A stretch of 64,000 nucleotides of DNA from Paenibacillus pinisoli (lineage in GTDB: Bacteria; Bacillota; Bacilli; Paenibacillales; Paenibacillaceae): positions 167,827 through 231,826 of the forward strand of contig NZ_QXQB01000007.1 of NCBI RefSeq assembly GCF_003605435.1, read 5' to 3'. This document shows, piece after piece, positions 1-8,152 of this stretch (position 1 is its first letter; each line of letters opens with the position of its first letter). A program made the position numbers and the translations under genes. Below the pieces are notes generated by a model. The model had not been told where the DNA came from and did no database searches. It saw only the letters and a program-made list of their open reading frames with translations.

Positions 1-1
1 C

Positions 2-658
2 GGCAGCTTCTCGCTCACGGCCAACTTTCATGCCTTTCAATATGTGTATGAGCAGCAGGGAGCGGAGGCGTTATTCCCGCCGCATCATTACAAGAATATC
101 AACGTGGGCTGCCTGATTCATCTGGATCAGCCGAAAAGCTATGCCCATACAAGACTGGCCTACCGGCGTTCCGTAGCGCGATTCGGACCGGATGATTTTT
201 TCAGCTTGAAGGAAAGTGTAGACCGCCATATCGGCAGCATGGGCATGCAGCAAATATTAGGTTTTTGGCGGCTGGGTGGCTACGACGCAGAGTTCTTTAT
301 TCAAAGCGCGAAGCGTATATCCGCTTTGCTGCCGGAGGCGAACGATGAGGAGAAGGAAGATATCAAGTTTGGCATTGATCTGATGTGGTCATCGTTCTAC
401 GTCATGGCGCAACGCTACGACTTGGCGCTTGATGCGGGTCTAATCCTGTTCGAGATGGATATGTACGAAGAAGCGAAGTGGTTCCTGGAGACGTCCGTTG
501 CAGCGGATACCGATTCGATTGTGCCGACCGTTTATTATTGTCTGGCAATCTGCTGCTTCGAGCTGGAGATGGACGAAGAGGGACTCGATTATACACGAAA
601 GCTGCTTGAGGCAGAGCCTGATAACGAAGAGGCGCTGGCGCTGTTAAGCCACTTCTGA
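2..658 (+). CDS. C-terminal part of a TPR-like protein of unknown function (5' partial)
   Basis: The frame is open from base 2, so the window edge cuts the gene and the true start lies outside. About 218 residues are visible. The last ~110 residues are helical and read like two to three degenerate tetratricopeptide units, with paired small and aromatic residues and the ending LLEAEPDNEEALALLSHF. The first ~60 visible residues (SLTANFHAFQYV, NINVGCLIHL) look like the end of another folded domain that I could not assign. A protein-interaction role is inferred from the TPR-like part only. A hairpin terminator follows, so this is the last gene of its transcript. Confidence 0.7.
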   Translation, partial: GSFSLTANFHAFQYVYEQQGAEALFPPHHYKNINVGCLIHLDQPKSYAHTRLAYRRSVARFGPDDFFSLKESVDRHIGSMGMQQILGFWRLGGYDAEFFIQSAKRISALLPEANDEEKEDIKFGIDLMWSSFYVMAQRYDLALDAGLILFEMDMYEEAKWFLETSVAADTDSIVPTVYYCLAICCFELEMDEEGLDYTRKLLEAEPDNEEALALLSHF

Positions 659-696
659 CGGGGGCTGGTTCGCTCTGAGTAGACCGGAGTAACGGT

Positions 697-733
697 AAAA
701 GCTGCATCCGTACCTATATGGATGCAGCTTTTC
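697..733 (+). terminator. Bidirectional intrinsic terminator
   Basis: A 13-bp perfect stem (AAAAGCTGCATCC at 697-709, GGATGCAGCTTTT at 720-732) has A-rich and T-rich flanks. It lies between the convergent TPR-like gene and the SDR gene and can serve both strands. Confidence 0.85.
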
Positions 734-745
734 TAATCTACGGCT

Positions 746-1465
746 TTATTGAGGGTTCGTGGTCCAGATGCCGGCTGTTTTCATAAATACGCGTTGCGGC
801 AGCTTCAAGGCCGCCAAGATCAGCTCGGCTACGTCCTCTGGCTGCATCATGCGATCCTCGTTGCCAATCGGAAGCCCTGTTTTTACAGCCAGCTCCGTGT
901 TGACAGTAGACGGATTAATGGCGGTTACACGGATATTCGACTTGCGAACCTCTTGCATAAGCGATTCCGTGAAGCCGATAACCGCGAATTTCGACGCACA
1001 ATAAGCAGAGCCTGTCGCGAAGCCGCGTTCGCCTGCGGTAGAAGCAATATTAATTATGCTGCCGCGATTGTGATTGATCATGGTCGGCAGTGCCGCGCGA
1101 GTCACATAATATGTGCCCATTAGATTAGTTTGAATAATGCTCTCCCACTGGTCAGGGTCCATGTCCGCTACTGTGCCGAATTGAGCCGTACCGGCATTAT
1201 TGAGCAGAATATCGACAGTGCCCAGCGCCTCAATCAGCCCGGCCACAGCGAACTCGGCCTCTGACCGGTTAGAGATATCGGCAGCGGCAATGCTTACTTT
1301 GACACCATAAGTGCTGGTTAGCTCCTGCTGCAGAGCTTCCAGATCCGAATAGCTGCGTGCCAGCAAGCCTAGATGAACGCCTTCTTTGGCTAAAGCAATA
1401 GCTGTTGACTTGCCGATGCCTTTTCCGGCACCTGTAATAATGGCATGTTGATTGCGTAAGGTCAT
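746..1465 (-). CDS. Short-chain dehydrogenase/reductase (FabG-like SDR)
   Basis: This is a 239-residue classical SDR. The Rossmann nucleotide site TGAGKGIG is near the N-terminus, NNAG follows in the middle, and the catalytic pair is in SAYCASK (Tyr-x3-Lys), with a serine in the preceding IASTAG strand. Such enzymes reduce or oxidise a carbonyl or alcohol with NAD(P)H; the substrate cannot be read from the sequence. The ATG at 1465 is chosen because AAGGAGC lies about 8 bases upstream; a longer frame starts at 1504 but would bury that site. The gene is divergent from an HxlR-type regulator, and a perfect 8-2-8 inverted repeat lies between them, suggesting control by that regulator. Confidence 0.88.
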   Translation of the reverse strand: MTLRNQHAIITGAGKGIGKSTAIALAKEGVHLGLLARSYSDLEALQQELTSTYGVKVSIAAADISNRSEAEFAVAGLIEALGTVDILLNNAGTAQFGTVADMDPDQWESIIQTNLMGTYYVTRAALPTMINHNRGSIINIASTAGERGFATGSAYCASKFAVIGFTESLMQEVRKSNIRVTAINPSTVNTELAVKTGLPIGNEDRMMQPEDVAELILAALKLPQRVFMKTAGIWTTNPQ

Positions 1466-1575
1466 AATAAAAAGCTCCTTTTCGTGGTTGTATGGGAATG
1501 GCACGGCCTAAGGCTACATTTGCAACAAGGTCATTACGGCCTTTATTATTAATGATAATGGAATCTAATACAAGT

Positions 1576-1593
1576 GCTTGCTTGTAAGCAAGC
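1576..1593. promoter_or_regulatory. Inverted repeat, candidate HxlR-family operator
   Basis: GCTTGCTT-GT-AAGCAAGC is a perfect 8-bp inverted repeat with a 2-bp centre. It sits in the 159-bp space between the divergent SDR and HxlR genes. HxlR-family proteins bind dyads in such positions, so autoregulation plus control of the SDR gene is the natural reading. This is inference from position and symmetry. Confidence 0.55.
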
Positions 1594-1624
1594 TAGGATC
1601 TCAAAGCACTAAGGAGTCTTAACG

Positions 1625-1960
1625 ATGGGTGATCTGCACTTTAAAAAATCGGTCGAATTGACCTTGAAGGTAATGGGCGGCAAGTGGAAGCTGGTTATAC
1701 TGTGCCACTTAATGGACGGAGTGAAACGCTTCGGCGAGCTGAAGCGCGGCATGCCGGACATTACGCAAAAAATGCTGACTCAGCAGCTTCGCGAGTTGGA
1801 GGAGGACGGTATTATCCATCGGGAAGTGTTCGTGCAAGTCCCTCCTAAGGTAGAGTATTCCTTGACGGAGTATGGCAAGACGATGGAATCCGTGCTTCAT
1901 GTCATGGCCGAGTGGGGAGAGAGGCATCAAGAACGGATAGAAGCTGATTACGATGAATAA
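1625..1960 (+). CDS. HxlR-family winged-helix regulator
   Basis: The 111-residue protein is a single HxlR winged-helix domain. It shows the family signatures GGKWKLVILCHL, RFGELKRGMPDITQKMLTQQLRELEEDG and PPKVEYSLTEYG (each read over short stretches). AAGGAG precedes the ATG. HxlR/YodB-type proteins are small dimeric regulators that often sense aldehydes, quinones or thiol stress. This copy is divergent from the SDR gene and lies upstream of hxlA on the same strand, but a hairpin terminator separates it from hxlA. One cysteine is present (in ILCHL). Whether it regulates the SDR gene, hxlAB or both is open. Confidence 0.88.
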   Translation: MGDLHFKKSVELTLKVMGGKWKLVILCHLMDGVKRFGELKRGMPDITQKMLTQQLRELEEDGIIHREVFVQVPPKVEYSLTEYGKTMESVLHVMAEWGERHQERIEADYDE

Positions 1961-2013
1961 ACCATGTCCCCAAGGTTATTTATTATTTCAGGAAAAATTT
2001 CAAGTAGGAGAGA

Positions 2014-2054
2014 AGCCTTCAAACCCATTTTAACGGTGGTTTTGAAGGCTTTTT
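2014..2054 (+). terminator. Intrinsic terminator after the HxlR-type gene
   Basis: GCCTTCAAACC pairs with GGTTTTGAAGGC (2038-2049) and is followed by a T run. It separates the regulator from hxlA. Confidence 0.8.
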
Positions 2055-2233
2055 CGTTCGATATTTTGGGACAAGCCAACTCGCTGCTCCCCTTTTGGAA
2101 TTGTCTTTTTTTGAGGTCCATAGTTTCAAAATGGGTACTACGTTACTGAATAGTGCGTACTTTTTCTTTTGGAAGCAACATCGTACAATGGTCCCGTGAC
2201 AGACCACACTATACGATAAGGAGTGACACCCTA

Positions 2234-2863
2234 ATGAAATTGCAGTTAGCGCTTGATCTGGTCGACATTCCACAAGCCAAGCAAGTGGTGAAGGAAGTGG
2301 AAGCCTATATAGATATCGTGGAAATCGGCACGCCGGTTGTCATTAACGAAGGACTTCGCGCGGTGAAAGAAATCAAAGAAGCTTTTCCGCATCTGCAAGT
2401 GCTGGCAGACCTGAAGGTGATGGATGCAGCCGGCTACGAAGTGATGAAAGCATCTGAAGCAGGCGCCGATATTGTTACGGTATTAGGAGCTTCGGAGGAC
2501 ATGACGATCAAAGGTGCAGTAGAAGAAGCGCGGAGACAGGGCAAGCAGATTCTGGTGGATATGATCGCCGTGAAAAACCTGGAGCAGCGTGCCCAAGAAG
2601 TGGATGCGCTCGGCGTTGATTACATCTGCGTGCACACAGGTTATGATCTTCAGGCAGTGGGGCAAAACTCATTCAACGATCTTTTAACCATCAAGCGCGT
2701 GGTGAAGCAGGCCAAGACAGCGATTGCCGGAGGCATTAAATTGGACACGCTGCCTGAAGTCATCGAGGCCGGCCCTGATCTTGTCATTGTCGGAGGCGGC
2801 ATTACCGCTCAAGAAGACAAGCAAGCAGCTGCGGCAGAGATGCGCAGATTGATCCGGCAATGA
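2234..2863 (+). CDS. hxlA: 3-hexulose-6-phosphate synthase
   Basis: This 209-residue enzyme condenses formaldehyde with ribulose 5-phosphate to give hexulose 6-phosphate, the first step of the ribulose monophosphate route. It is a TIM-barrel of the OMP decarboxylase superfamily: the N-terminus LALDLVDIPQA, the DLKVMDAAGYE metal/substrate motif (D-x-K-x2-D), and the C-terminal phosphate loop GGGI are all visible, and length matches the family. The ATG at 2234 is chosen because AAGGAGTGA lies just upstream; the frame extends further back without a ribosome site. It overlaps hxlB by ATGA. In non-methylotrophic bacilli this pair detoxifies formaldehyde, the likely role here. Confidence 0.95.
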   Translation: MKLQLALDLVDIPQAKQVVKEVEAYIDIVEIGTPVVINEGLRAVKEIKEAFPHLQVLADLKVMDAAGYEVMKASEAGADIVTVLGASEDMTIKGAVEEARRQGKQILVDMIAVKNLEQRAQEVDALGVDYICVHTGYDLQAVGQNSFNDLLTIKRVVKQAKTAIAGGIKLDTLPEVIEAGPDLVIVGGGITAQEDKQAAAAEMRRLIRQ

Positions 2864-3432
2864 GCTTGAGGCCCATGAAGGAAAATCGGCATGCGGCTGC
2901 TATCCTGGAGGAGCTGCAACGAACGGTTAGCCAATTGGATGATGAGCATGCGGGGGTGCTGGCAGAGCGTATTATGCAGTCGCGCAAAGTCTTTCTGGCA
3001 GGAGCAGGCCGCTCGGGCCTGATGATCAAAGCCTTCGCCATGCGGCTTATGCATCTGGGCATTGAAGCATATGTGGTGGGCGAGTCGGTTACACCGAATG
3101 TAACGGAGCATGACTTGTTCATTATCGGCTCTGGCTCCGGGGAGACGAGAAGCCTCCTGTCGATGGGGGAGAAAGCCAGAAGCCTGCACGCTTCCGTCGC
3201 GGCTGTCACGATATTCCCGGAATCGTCGATCGGGCTGTTGGCGGACACCGTCATCAAGCTGCCGGGTTCGCCCAAGGATCAACGGAATGATGAGTTCTCT
3301 ACCCGGCAGCCGATGGGTTCCTTATTTGAACAGACCCTGCTCGTATTTTTCGATTCCGTCATCCTTCGGCTTATGGAGCAGAAGGGGTATGATTCTGCAG
3401 CTATGTACGGCAGACATGCCAATCTGGAATAG
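2860..3432 (+). CDS. hxlB: 6-phospho-3-hexuloisomerase
   Basis: A 190-residue SIS-domain isomerase that converts hexulose 6-phosphate to fructose 6-phosphate, second enzyme of the RuMP pair. The motifs GAGRSGLMIKAFAMRL and GSGSGETRS are the sugar-phosphate-binding loops. The start ATG overlaps the hxlA stop (ATGA), which implies translational coupling; an alternative ATG lies 15 bases downstream. A strong hairpin terminator follows at once, so hxlAB form a closed two-gene unit. Confidence 0.95.
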   Translation: MSLRPMKENRHAAAILEELQRTVSQLDDEHAGVLAERIMQSRKVFLAGAGRSGLMIKAFAMRLMHLGIEAYVVGESVTPNVTEHDLFIIGSGSGETRSLLSMGEKARSLHASVAAVTIFPESSIGLLADTVIKLPGSPKDQRNDEFSTRQPMGSLFEQTLLVFFDSVILRLMEQKGYDSAAMYGRHANLE

Positions 3433-3445
3433 CAGCCGCGCCCAC

Positions 3446-3490
3446 AAAAAGCACATCCGAAGCGTCATGTACGCTATCGGATGTGCTTTT
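3446..3490 (+). terminator. Long bidirectional terminator between hxlB and the Gfo/Idh/MocA gene
   Basis: AAAAGCACATCCGA pairs with TCGGATGTGCTTTT, and an inner AGCGT/ACGCT stem extends the helix. It lies between convergent genes. Confidence 0.88.
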
Positions 3491-3519
3491 CCGGTTCAGA
3501 TCTTAAGTGGTTGTGGTTG

Positions 3520-4557
3520 CTACAACACGATCTCTCTGCCGCGTTCTGCGGATTCGTAGATCGCGCTTAGAATCTTGATCATATCCACGCCGTGCTCCGG
3601 CGTAATAATCGGCTTCTCGCGGCCGAGCACGCATTCGATGAAGTGGTGGATATTCGCCGTATGCTGAGGCACTTCATCCGCTTTGAAGTACGGCTGCTGG
3701 TTGATCAGCGTACCCTCATTCTCCGTGAAGAGGCTAAGCTTGTCGTTCACAAGGCTGAAGCCGCCTTCCGTGCCGCGCCATTCGAGGAACTTCTTCTCTT
3801 CCTCGACGTTGGACGCCCAGCTGAACTCGATTTGCAGCGATGCGCCATTGTCGAATCGGATGAAGCCGGCTGCCAGATCCTCCACGTCGAAGGTACCCTC
3901 CGGAATTTTGCCCGAAGCGTCCGGACGGTCCGCGAATTTGCGATAAGTGGAGCCCGATACCGTCACCGGCTTCGGATTGCCGCTCAGCCACATCGCCATA
4001 TCGATCATATGCACGCCAAGATCGATCAGCGGGCCTCCTCCTGACAGCGCCTTAGTCGTGAACCACCCGCCGCGGCCCGGGATGCCCCGGCGGCGAATCC
4101 AGCCGCAGCGGCCCATGTAAAGCTCGCCCATTTGGCCCTGCTCAATAATGCGCTTGGCGAACTTTGCGGACTCTGTGAAGCGGTTGTTGCGCATAACCAT
4201 CAGCAGCTTGCCAGAAGCGCGGGCAGCGTCGGCCATCTTCTGCGCTTCGATCGGATTGATCGCATCAGGCTTCTCGCAGAAGACATGCTTGCCTTGCTGC
4301 AGGGCCGCGATCGCAATCTCCGAATGCAGCAGATTCGGCGTGCTGATGTCTACAATATCGATGGACGGATCTGCCAGCAGCTCCTTGTAATCCTCGTATA
4401 CTTTTGTACCCGGGTATTCAAGAGCCAAGGCTTCGGCAGAAGCGCGGAACGGGTCGCAGAAAGCCACGATCTCGACCTCTTTATGAGTAAGCCAGCCTGG
4501 TAGATGCACGGCTTTGAATATGCCGCCGGTGCCAATAGCGCCAACTTTCAATGTCAT
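3520..4557 (-). CDS. Gfo/Idh/MocA-family oxidoreductase
   Basis: A 345-residue NAD(P)-dependent sugar or cyclitol dehydrogenase. The N-terminal Rossmann fold shows VGAIGTGGIFKAVHLPG, the family lysine is in CEKPDA near residue 95, and the C-terminal alpha/beta substrate domain ends with GVDMIKILSAIYES. AAGGAGA lies 6 bases before the ATG. The gene stands alone between terminators and has no transporter neighbour, so its substrate cannot be inferred. A second, different member of this family is at 51404-52531. Confidence 0.92.
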   Translation of the reverse strand: MTLKVGAIGTGGIFKAVHLPGWLTHKEVEIVAFCDPFRASAEALALEYPGTKVYEDYKELLADPSIDIVDISTPNLLHSEIAIAALQQGKHVFCEKPDAINPIEAQKMADAARASGKLLMVMRNNRFTESAKFAKRIIEQGQMGELYMGRCGWIRRRGIPGRGGWFTTKALSGGGPLIDLGVHMIDMAMWLSGNPKPVTVSGSTYRKFADRPDASGKIPEGTFDVEDLAAGFIRFDNGASLQIEFSWASNVEEEKKFLEWRGTEGGFSLVNDKLSLFTENEGTLINQQPYFKADEVPQHTANIHHFIECVLGREKPIITPEHGVDMIKILSAIYESAERGREIVL

Positions 4558-4724
4558 GATGATCTCTCCTTAAGTGGATATATCCGTTGTTGTCATAGGC
4601 AACAAAGATAAAGATTGGGATGCATCCCTATCGTATCACGAAAGCACCTACCTATGCGCGATCCTCTCTTGAACCATCTTGTCCTTTTCTTATTCCATTT
4701 TGTCTTTTGGCCATCGGCAGGCAT

Positions 4725-5966
4725 TCAAGCCGGCATGGATGCTGCAGACTCGGCGGACCGAGCCGGTTTCCATAGCCAGCGCTGCAAGACCAGCCCGATG
4801 AGTCCGATTCCGCCGACTGCTAAGCCTACGAAGAGGAAGGTGGAGGATGCGCCCCACAGCCCGATGAGCACCCCGCCAGACAGCGGGGCCACAACGAAGA
4901 TGGCGCTGCTTACGGAATCGAAGATGCCGCTGACCCTTCCAATCGCTTCAGGCGGCGTCTCCTTCTGTAGAATATAGTTCATGCCGGTCGATGTGAATCC
5001 CGTTCCGACCCCGCCGACGAAGGTTGCGCCCAGCAGCAGCCATAACGGGAAGCTCGGCTCGAACATGCCCGCAGCGGCGAACATAATTCCGATTAGCATG
5101 ACCCCGCCGCCCAGCAGCCATCCATAGGCGGAGAGCTGCCGGAACCGGCGCAGCCAGGCAACGCTGGCGAGGCCGCCCAAGCCGATAGCTGTAACCAACC
5201 AGCCGACGAGCTGCGGCTGATCAGGCGCGACATCCCGAAGCAGCACGGTAATTTGGGCGTCAATCATCTGTATGCCCGCCAGCCCAATGAGGCAGAAGAC
5301 GAGGCTGACCCTCAGCGCTCTGCTTCCCAGCAGAATTCGCCAGCCATCCCGCCAGGCGGCACCCATGGGCAGGGCAGCTTGGGAGGCGGATCCAGCGGCA
5401 GCGGCAAGCCCTTCTCTTGCGGGAATGCCGAGGAGCAGCAGCGCCGACACGATATAGCAGACGGCATTGACGGCCATGCAAGCCGCAGGAGAGAGGGCTG
5501 CGGCGACAGATGCGCCCAGCAGCGGGCCAAGCGCCTTCGACAGCTGGAACACCGCGCCGTTGAGCGAGGCGGCTTGCAGCAATTGGTCGGCTGGCACCAC
5601 ATTCCGCGTCATCGCTTGCTGGGCGGGATAATGGAAGACGCGGGCGGAGGAGCGCAGCGTGATGAGTCCAAGCAGCACCCATGCATTCGGCGCGAAGATC
5701 AGCAGGATAGTGATTGCGGCGCGAATCAGATCGGTTGCGATCATCAGATTCCGCTTGTTCCATCGGTCCGCGAGAATGCCGGCCAGCTGGCTGAACAGAA
5801 TGCCCGGCACGGCAAAAGACAGCGGCACGAGCGCAATGGTCATGGCATCCCCCTTCCAGATGAAGCCGAGCAGAATGGCGACGGCCATAAAGTCGAAGTA
5901 GTCGCCGAATGCTGCGAGACCGTAGGCGGTGAACATTTTGGCAAAGGAACGATTGCTTTTTAACAT
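4725..5966 (-). CDS. MFS transporter, drug-efflux type
   Basis: A 413-residue membrane protein with about 12 hydrophobic segments and the MFS loop LAGILADRWNKRNLMIATD between helices 2 and 3. This resembles the MFS_3 exporters (macrolide or tetracycline-like efflux). It follows a winged-helix regulator by 60 bases and is probably co-transcribed with it. Its AGGGGG ribosome site lies in the 3' arm of a possible hairpin (5976-6019), the arrangement used for translational attenuation of efflux genes. The substrate is unknown. Confidence 0.88.
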   Translation of the reverse strand: MLKSNRSFAKMFTAYGLAAFGDYFDFMAVAILLGFIWKGDAMTIALVPLSFAVPGILFSQLAGILADRWNKRNLMIATDLIRAAITILLIFAPNAWVLLGLITLRSSARVFHYPAQQAMTRNVVPADQLLQAASLNGAVFQLSKALGPLLGASVAAALSPAACMAVNAVCYIVSALLLLGIPAREGLAAAAGSASQAALPMGAAWRDGWRILLGSRALRVSLVFCLIGLAGIQMIDAQITVLLRDVAPDQPQLVGWLVTAIGLGGLASVAWLRRFRQLSAYGWLLGGGVMLIGIMFAAAGMFEPSFPLWLLLGATFVGGVGTGFTSTGMNYILQKETPPEAIGRVSGIFDSVSSAIFVVAPLSGGVLIGLWGASSTFLFVGLAVGGIGLIGLVLQRWLWKPARSAESAASMPA

Positions 5967-5975
5967 AAGAAAAAC

Positions 5976-6019
5976 CCCCTGACATCATCATGGAGATGAT
6001 CGTAACAGGGGAATGTCAG
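5976..6019 (-). promoter_or_regulatory. Possible RBS-sequestering hairpin upstream of the MFS gene
   Basis: Read on the minus strand, CTGACAT and CCCCTG can pair with ATGTCAG and CAGGGG farther 3', the latter overlapping the MFS ribosome site. The two pairings are mutually exclusive, so an alternating structure is possible. No convincing leader peptide was identified. Confidence 0.4.
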
Positions 6020-6026
6020 AGAATAA

Positions 6027-7169
6027 TCAGAGGCACTCGCGAAGCACGCGTTCCGTCTTGGCCAGCAGCTCATCGAAGCGGTATTGCTCATCCAGTTGGC
6101 CCCATTGCCTCTGGCAGGCCAGCAGGTAGGTCTTGTCACACTCGTATCTTCCGAGGTATGTCAAAGCCAATCTGAGGTTGCCAAGCAAGTGGGGGATGAA
6201 CTGCGTCTCTCTCGTTATATCGATGCCGTCATCCAGCGCTTGGCGCGCCGAACGAATTTCCCCCTGCCGGTACAGAAGCATAGCCTTGGCGACAAGGCAG
6301 GCGCCCCGTTCCCGCTGGATCGGATGAAGGCTTAGCAGCTCCTCGCATTCCTGCAGCTTGGCTGAGGCCTCTTCGAGCCGATTCTCTTCTATTCGCAAGC
6401 ACATTTCCTTCAGCAAAAAGATGGCTGTGAAGCTTGGGGAGTTCAACTCAGCAACAGCGTCCCGAGCGGCATCAAGCGCTTCCCGCGCTTCGCTTAACAT
6501 GCCGGCTTCAAGGTACAGGAGAACTGCGTTGAGCCGCAAGTCCTGCTTCCATGCCGGCGACAGTGCATGGCCTTTGGCAATCAGCCGTTCAAGATAAGAA
6601 ATAGAAGCCGCAGGCTCCGGCTGCACGATGGAGTAGATAAAGCTCGCGTAGGCGGCCTTTTGCCAAATCGAAATGTCGGTTGAAGCCAGCAGCCGCTCGA
6701 AGTCTCCCCGCACAAAGTGGATATAGACATCGTAATACGGATCCCCGGGCAGGCTGAGCACCTCGCGATGCGCCGACAGCAACTGCATGGCTGCCCCCAT
6801 GCCGAGACTGTGATATTTCGAGAACATCCGGTTGACGTCATCTGCGAATTGGTGGTCATGCAATAGCGGGCTGTGCGGTCTTCTCGTGTCTTGGCGCAGC
6901 AGCTTATAGCCTTGGCCGCGTATGGTCTCAATCCGAAGCAGATGCGGCCACGGCGCAACTTTCTTGCGGACCCGGTAGATATGGTCGTCCACCGTCCGGT
7001 CGCTTGGTTCCTCCAGCGGCCATACCGCTTCGAGCAAGGCTTCCCTTGAGAAGGAGCGCCCCGCATGCTCATAGAGATAGCGAAGCAAGGCGAATTCCTT
7101 CGGCAGGAGCTGAATGCGTTCTCCCCCGTATACGGCTTCATAACGATCCGGGTCAAAGTGAATCATCAT
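6027..7169 (-). CDS. OmpR/PhoB-type winged-helix regulator with helical C-terminal domain
   Basis: A 380-residue protein. Residues ~15-95 form an OmpR/PhoB DNA-binding domain (LLPKEFALLRYLYEHAG, RTVDDHIYRVRKK, IRGQGYKLL), without a receiver domain. The remaining ~270 residues are alpha-helical and look like a TPR or SARP-type regulatory domain. The start at 7169 is an ATGATG preceded by AAGGGGAT; a longer frame to 7238 lacks a ribosome site. It precedes the MFS exporter on the same strand, so it probably controls it. The signal is unknown. Confidence 0.85.
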   Translation of the reverse strand: MMIHFDPDRYEAVYGGERIQLLPKEFALLRYLYEHAGRSFSREALLEAVWPLEEPSDRTVDDHIYRVRKKVAPWPHLLRIETIRGQGYKLLRQDTRRPHSPLLHDHQFADDVNRMFSKYHSLGMGAAMQLLSAHREVLSLPGDPYYDVYIHFVRGDFERLLASTDISIWQKAAYASFIYSIVQPEPAASISYLERLIAKGHALSPAWKQDLRLNAVLLYLEAGMLSEAREALDAARDAVAELNSPSFTAIFLLKEMCLRIEENRLEEASAKLQECEELLSLHPIQRERGACLVAKAMLLYRQGEIRSARQALDDGIDITRETQFIPHLLGNLRLALTYLGRYECDKTYLLACQRQWGQLDEQYRFDELLAKTERVLRECL

Positions 7170-7244
7170 TATCCCCTTGCCTTTCTTGGCGTACAGTTTC
7201 TTTATAGTGATGATGGCATGGGCGGCGGAAGAAAGCAAGGGAGG

Positions 7245-7655
7245 CTAATCCGGGCGCCAGGAACGGTGAAATCCGTGCAGCCGTGAGAATAAGCGGTTCA
7301 GGAATACATCGGTTTGCCGCATGATCTGGTCCAGATGATGAAGCTCCAATATGCCGCTGTCAGAATGACTGCCGAATGCCAGATCATCTAGCTTCTTGTA
7401 GTGAATCAACAAGTCGTCCCCCGGGTTCGTATCCGTATGCATGCATGCGATTAAGTCCAGCATGGAGAGGCTGGAATGGAGCTTGAACGTATTCTCATGA
7501 AAACATAGCGCTCTCAGCATGGCAATGAAAGCGGAGTGGCAGAGCTGCAAGGAAGTACGGCTTTGATTGTCATCCTGCATCCGATAAGCCAGCAGCATAT
7601 GATAATGCGCCAGGGTATAATACCCCTCGATCTTGCGCTGAATGTGATTTTCCAC
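7245..7655 (-). CDS. Small helical protein, function unknown
   Basis: I do not recognise this protein of about 136 residues. It is helical and rich in His, Leu and Tyr (YYTLAHYHMLLAYRM, LHHLDQIMRQTDVFLNRL), which recalls HEPN-like four-helix bundles, but no RX4-6H catalytic motif stands out. A GTG at 7655 is chosen because AAGGAGG lies 8 bases upstream; an ATG at 7688 has none. It is divergent from an XRE regulator and 75 bases upstream of the winged-helix regulator gene on the same strand, so it may head a three-gene unit. Confidence 0.65.
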   Translation of the reverse strand: MENHIQRKIEGYYTLAHYHMLLAYRMQDDNQSRTSLQLCHSAFIAMLRALCFHENTFKLHSSLSMLDLIACMHTDTNPGDDLLIHYKKLDDLAFGSHSDSGILELHHLDQIMRQTDVFLNRLFSRLHGFHRSWRPD

Positions 7656-7724
7656 GGTTGAAGCCTCCTTGACAATGGAAAGATACAATCCTCAACAATA
7701 ATACCTATAGATATCAAAAATATC

Positions 7725-7761
7725 AATGATATCATTTGTTTGGTGTTTACCTTTGGGAAAC
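7725..7761. promoter_or_regulatory. Palindromes in the divergent XRE promoter region
   Basis: AATGATATCATT (7725-7736) is a perfect 12-bp palindrome, and GTTT-N9-AAAC (7745-7761) is a second dyad. Both lie between the small helical gene and the XRE regulator and are candidate XRE operators. Confidence 0.45.
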
Positions 7762-7798
7762 TTGTCTACACTTTTGACATAGAGAGAGGTGAGCCACC

Positions 7799-8152
7799 AT
7801 GAAGGACAGAGAAGTATTGAAGCTCGTAGGAAGCCGAATTCGGGTGCTGCGGAAGGAGAAGGGGCTCTCGCAAGAGTCGCTTGGAGAGAAGGGCGGATTT
7901 CATTTTTCATATATCGGACAGATTGAACGGGGCGAAAAGAATGTGTCGCTCTTGAACCTGGCCAAGATTGCAGAAGCGCTTGAAGTGAATTTAATCCAGC
8001 TATTTGCTTACATAGATGAAGGTTTTGAGGCTACGCCGCTTGATGAAAGCATTCAGGAGGTCGTGAGCATGCTGCGTGAAGCCAATGAAGAGAAGGCAAG
8101 ACTCGCCAGAAATGTGCTGAGAGAGATCGTTAAAGGCAATACCTCGATTTGA
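7799..8152 (+). CDS. XRE-family (SinR-like) transcriptional regulator
   Basis: A 117-residue protein. Residues ~8-62 are a Cro/C1-type helix-turn-helix (VGSRIRVLRKEKGLSQESLG, FHFSYIGQIERGEKNVSL). The rest is a helical tail with ESIQEVVSMLREANEEKARL that probably mediates dimerisation. GAGGTGA precedes the ATG. The divergent neighbour at 7245-7655 and the intervening palindromes suggest local autoregulation. No developmental role can be read from the context. Confidence 0.9.
   Translation: MKDREVLKLVGSRIRVLRKEKGLSQESLGEKGGFHFSYIGQIERGEKNVSLLNLAKIAEALEVNLIQLFAYIDEGFEATPLDESIQEVVSMLREANEEKARLARNVLREIVKGNTSI

Noticed and set aside
5260..5991. 243-codon frame overlapping the MFS gene in another frame
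   Set aside because: It shares the strand with the MFS gene. Its MMMSGGFSY start could be a leader, but the body is rich in Arg, His and Cys with no domain.
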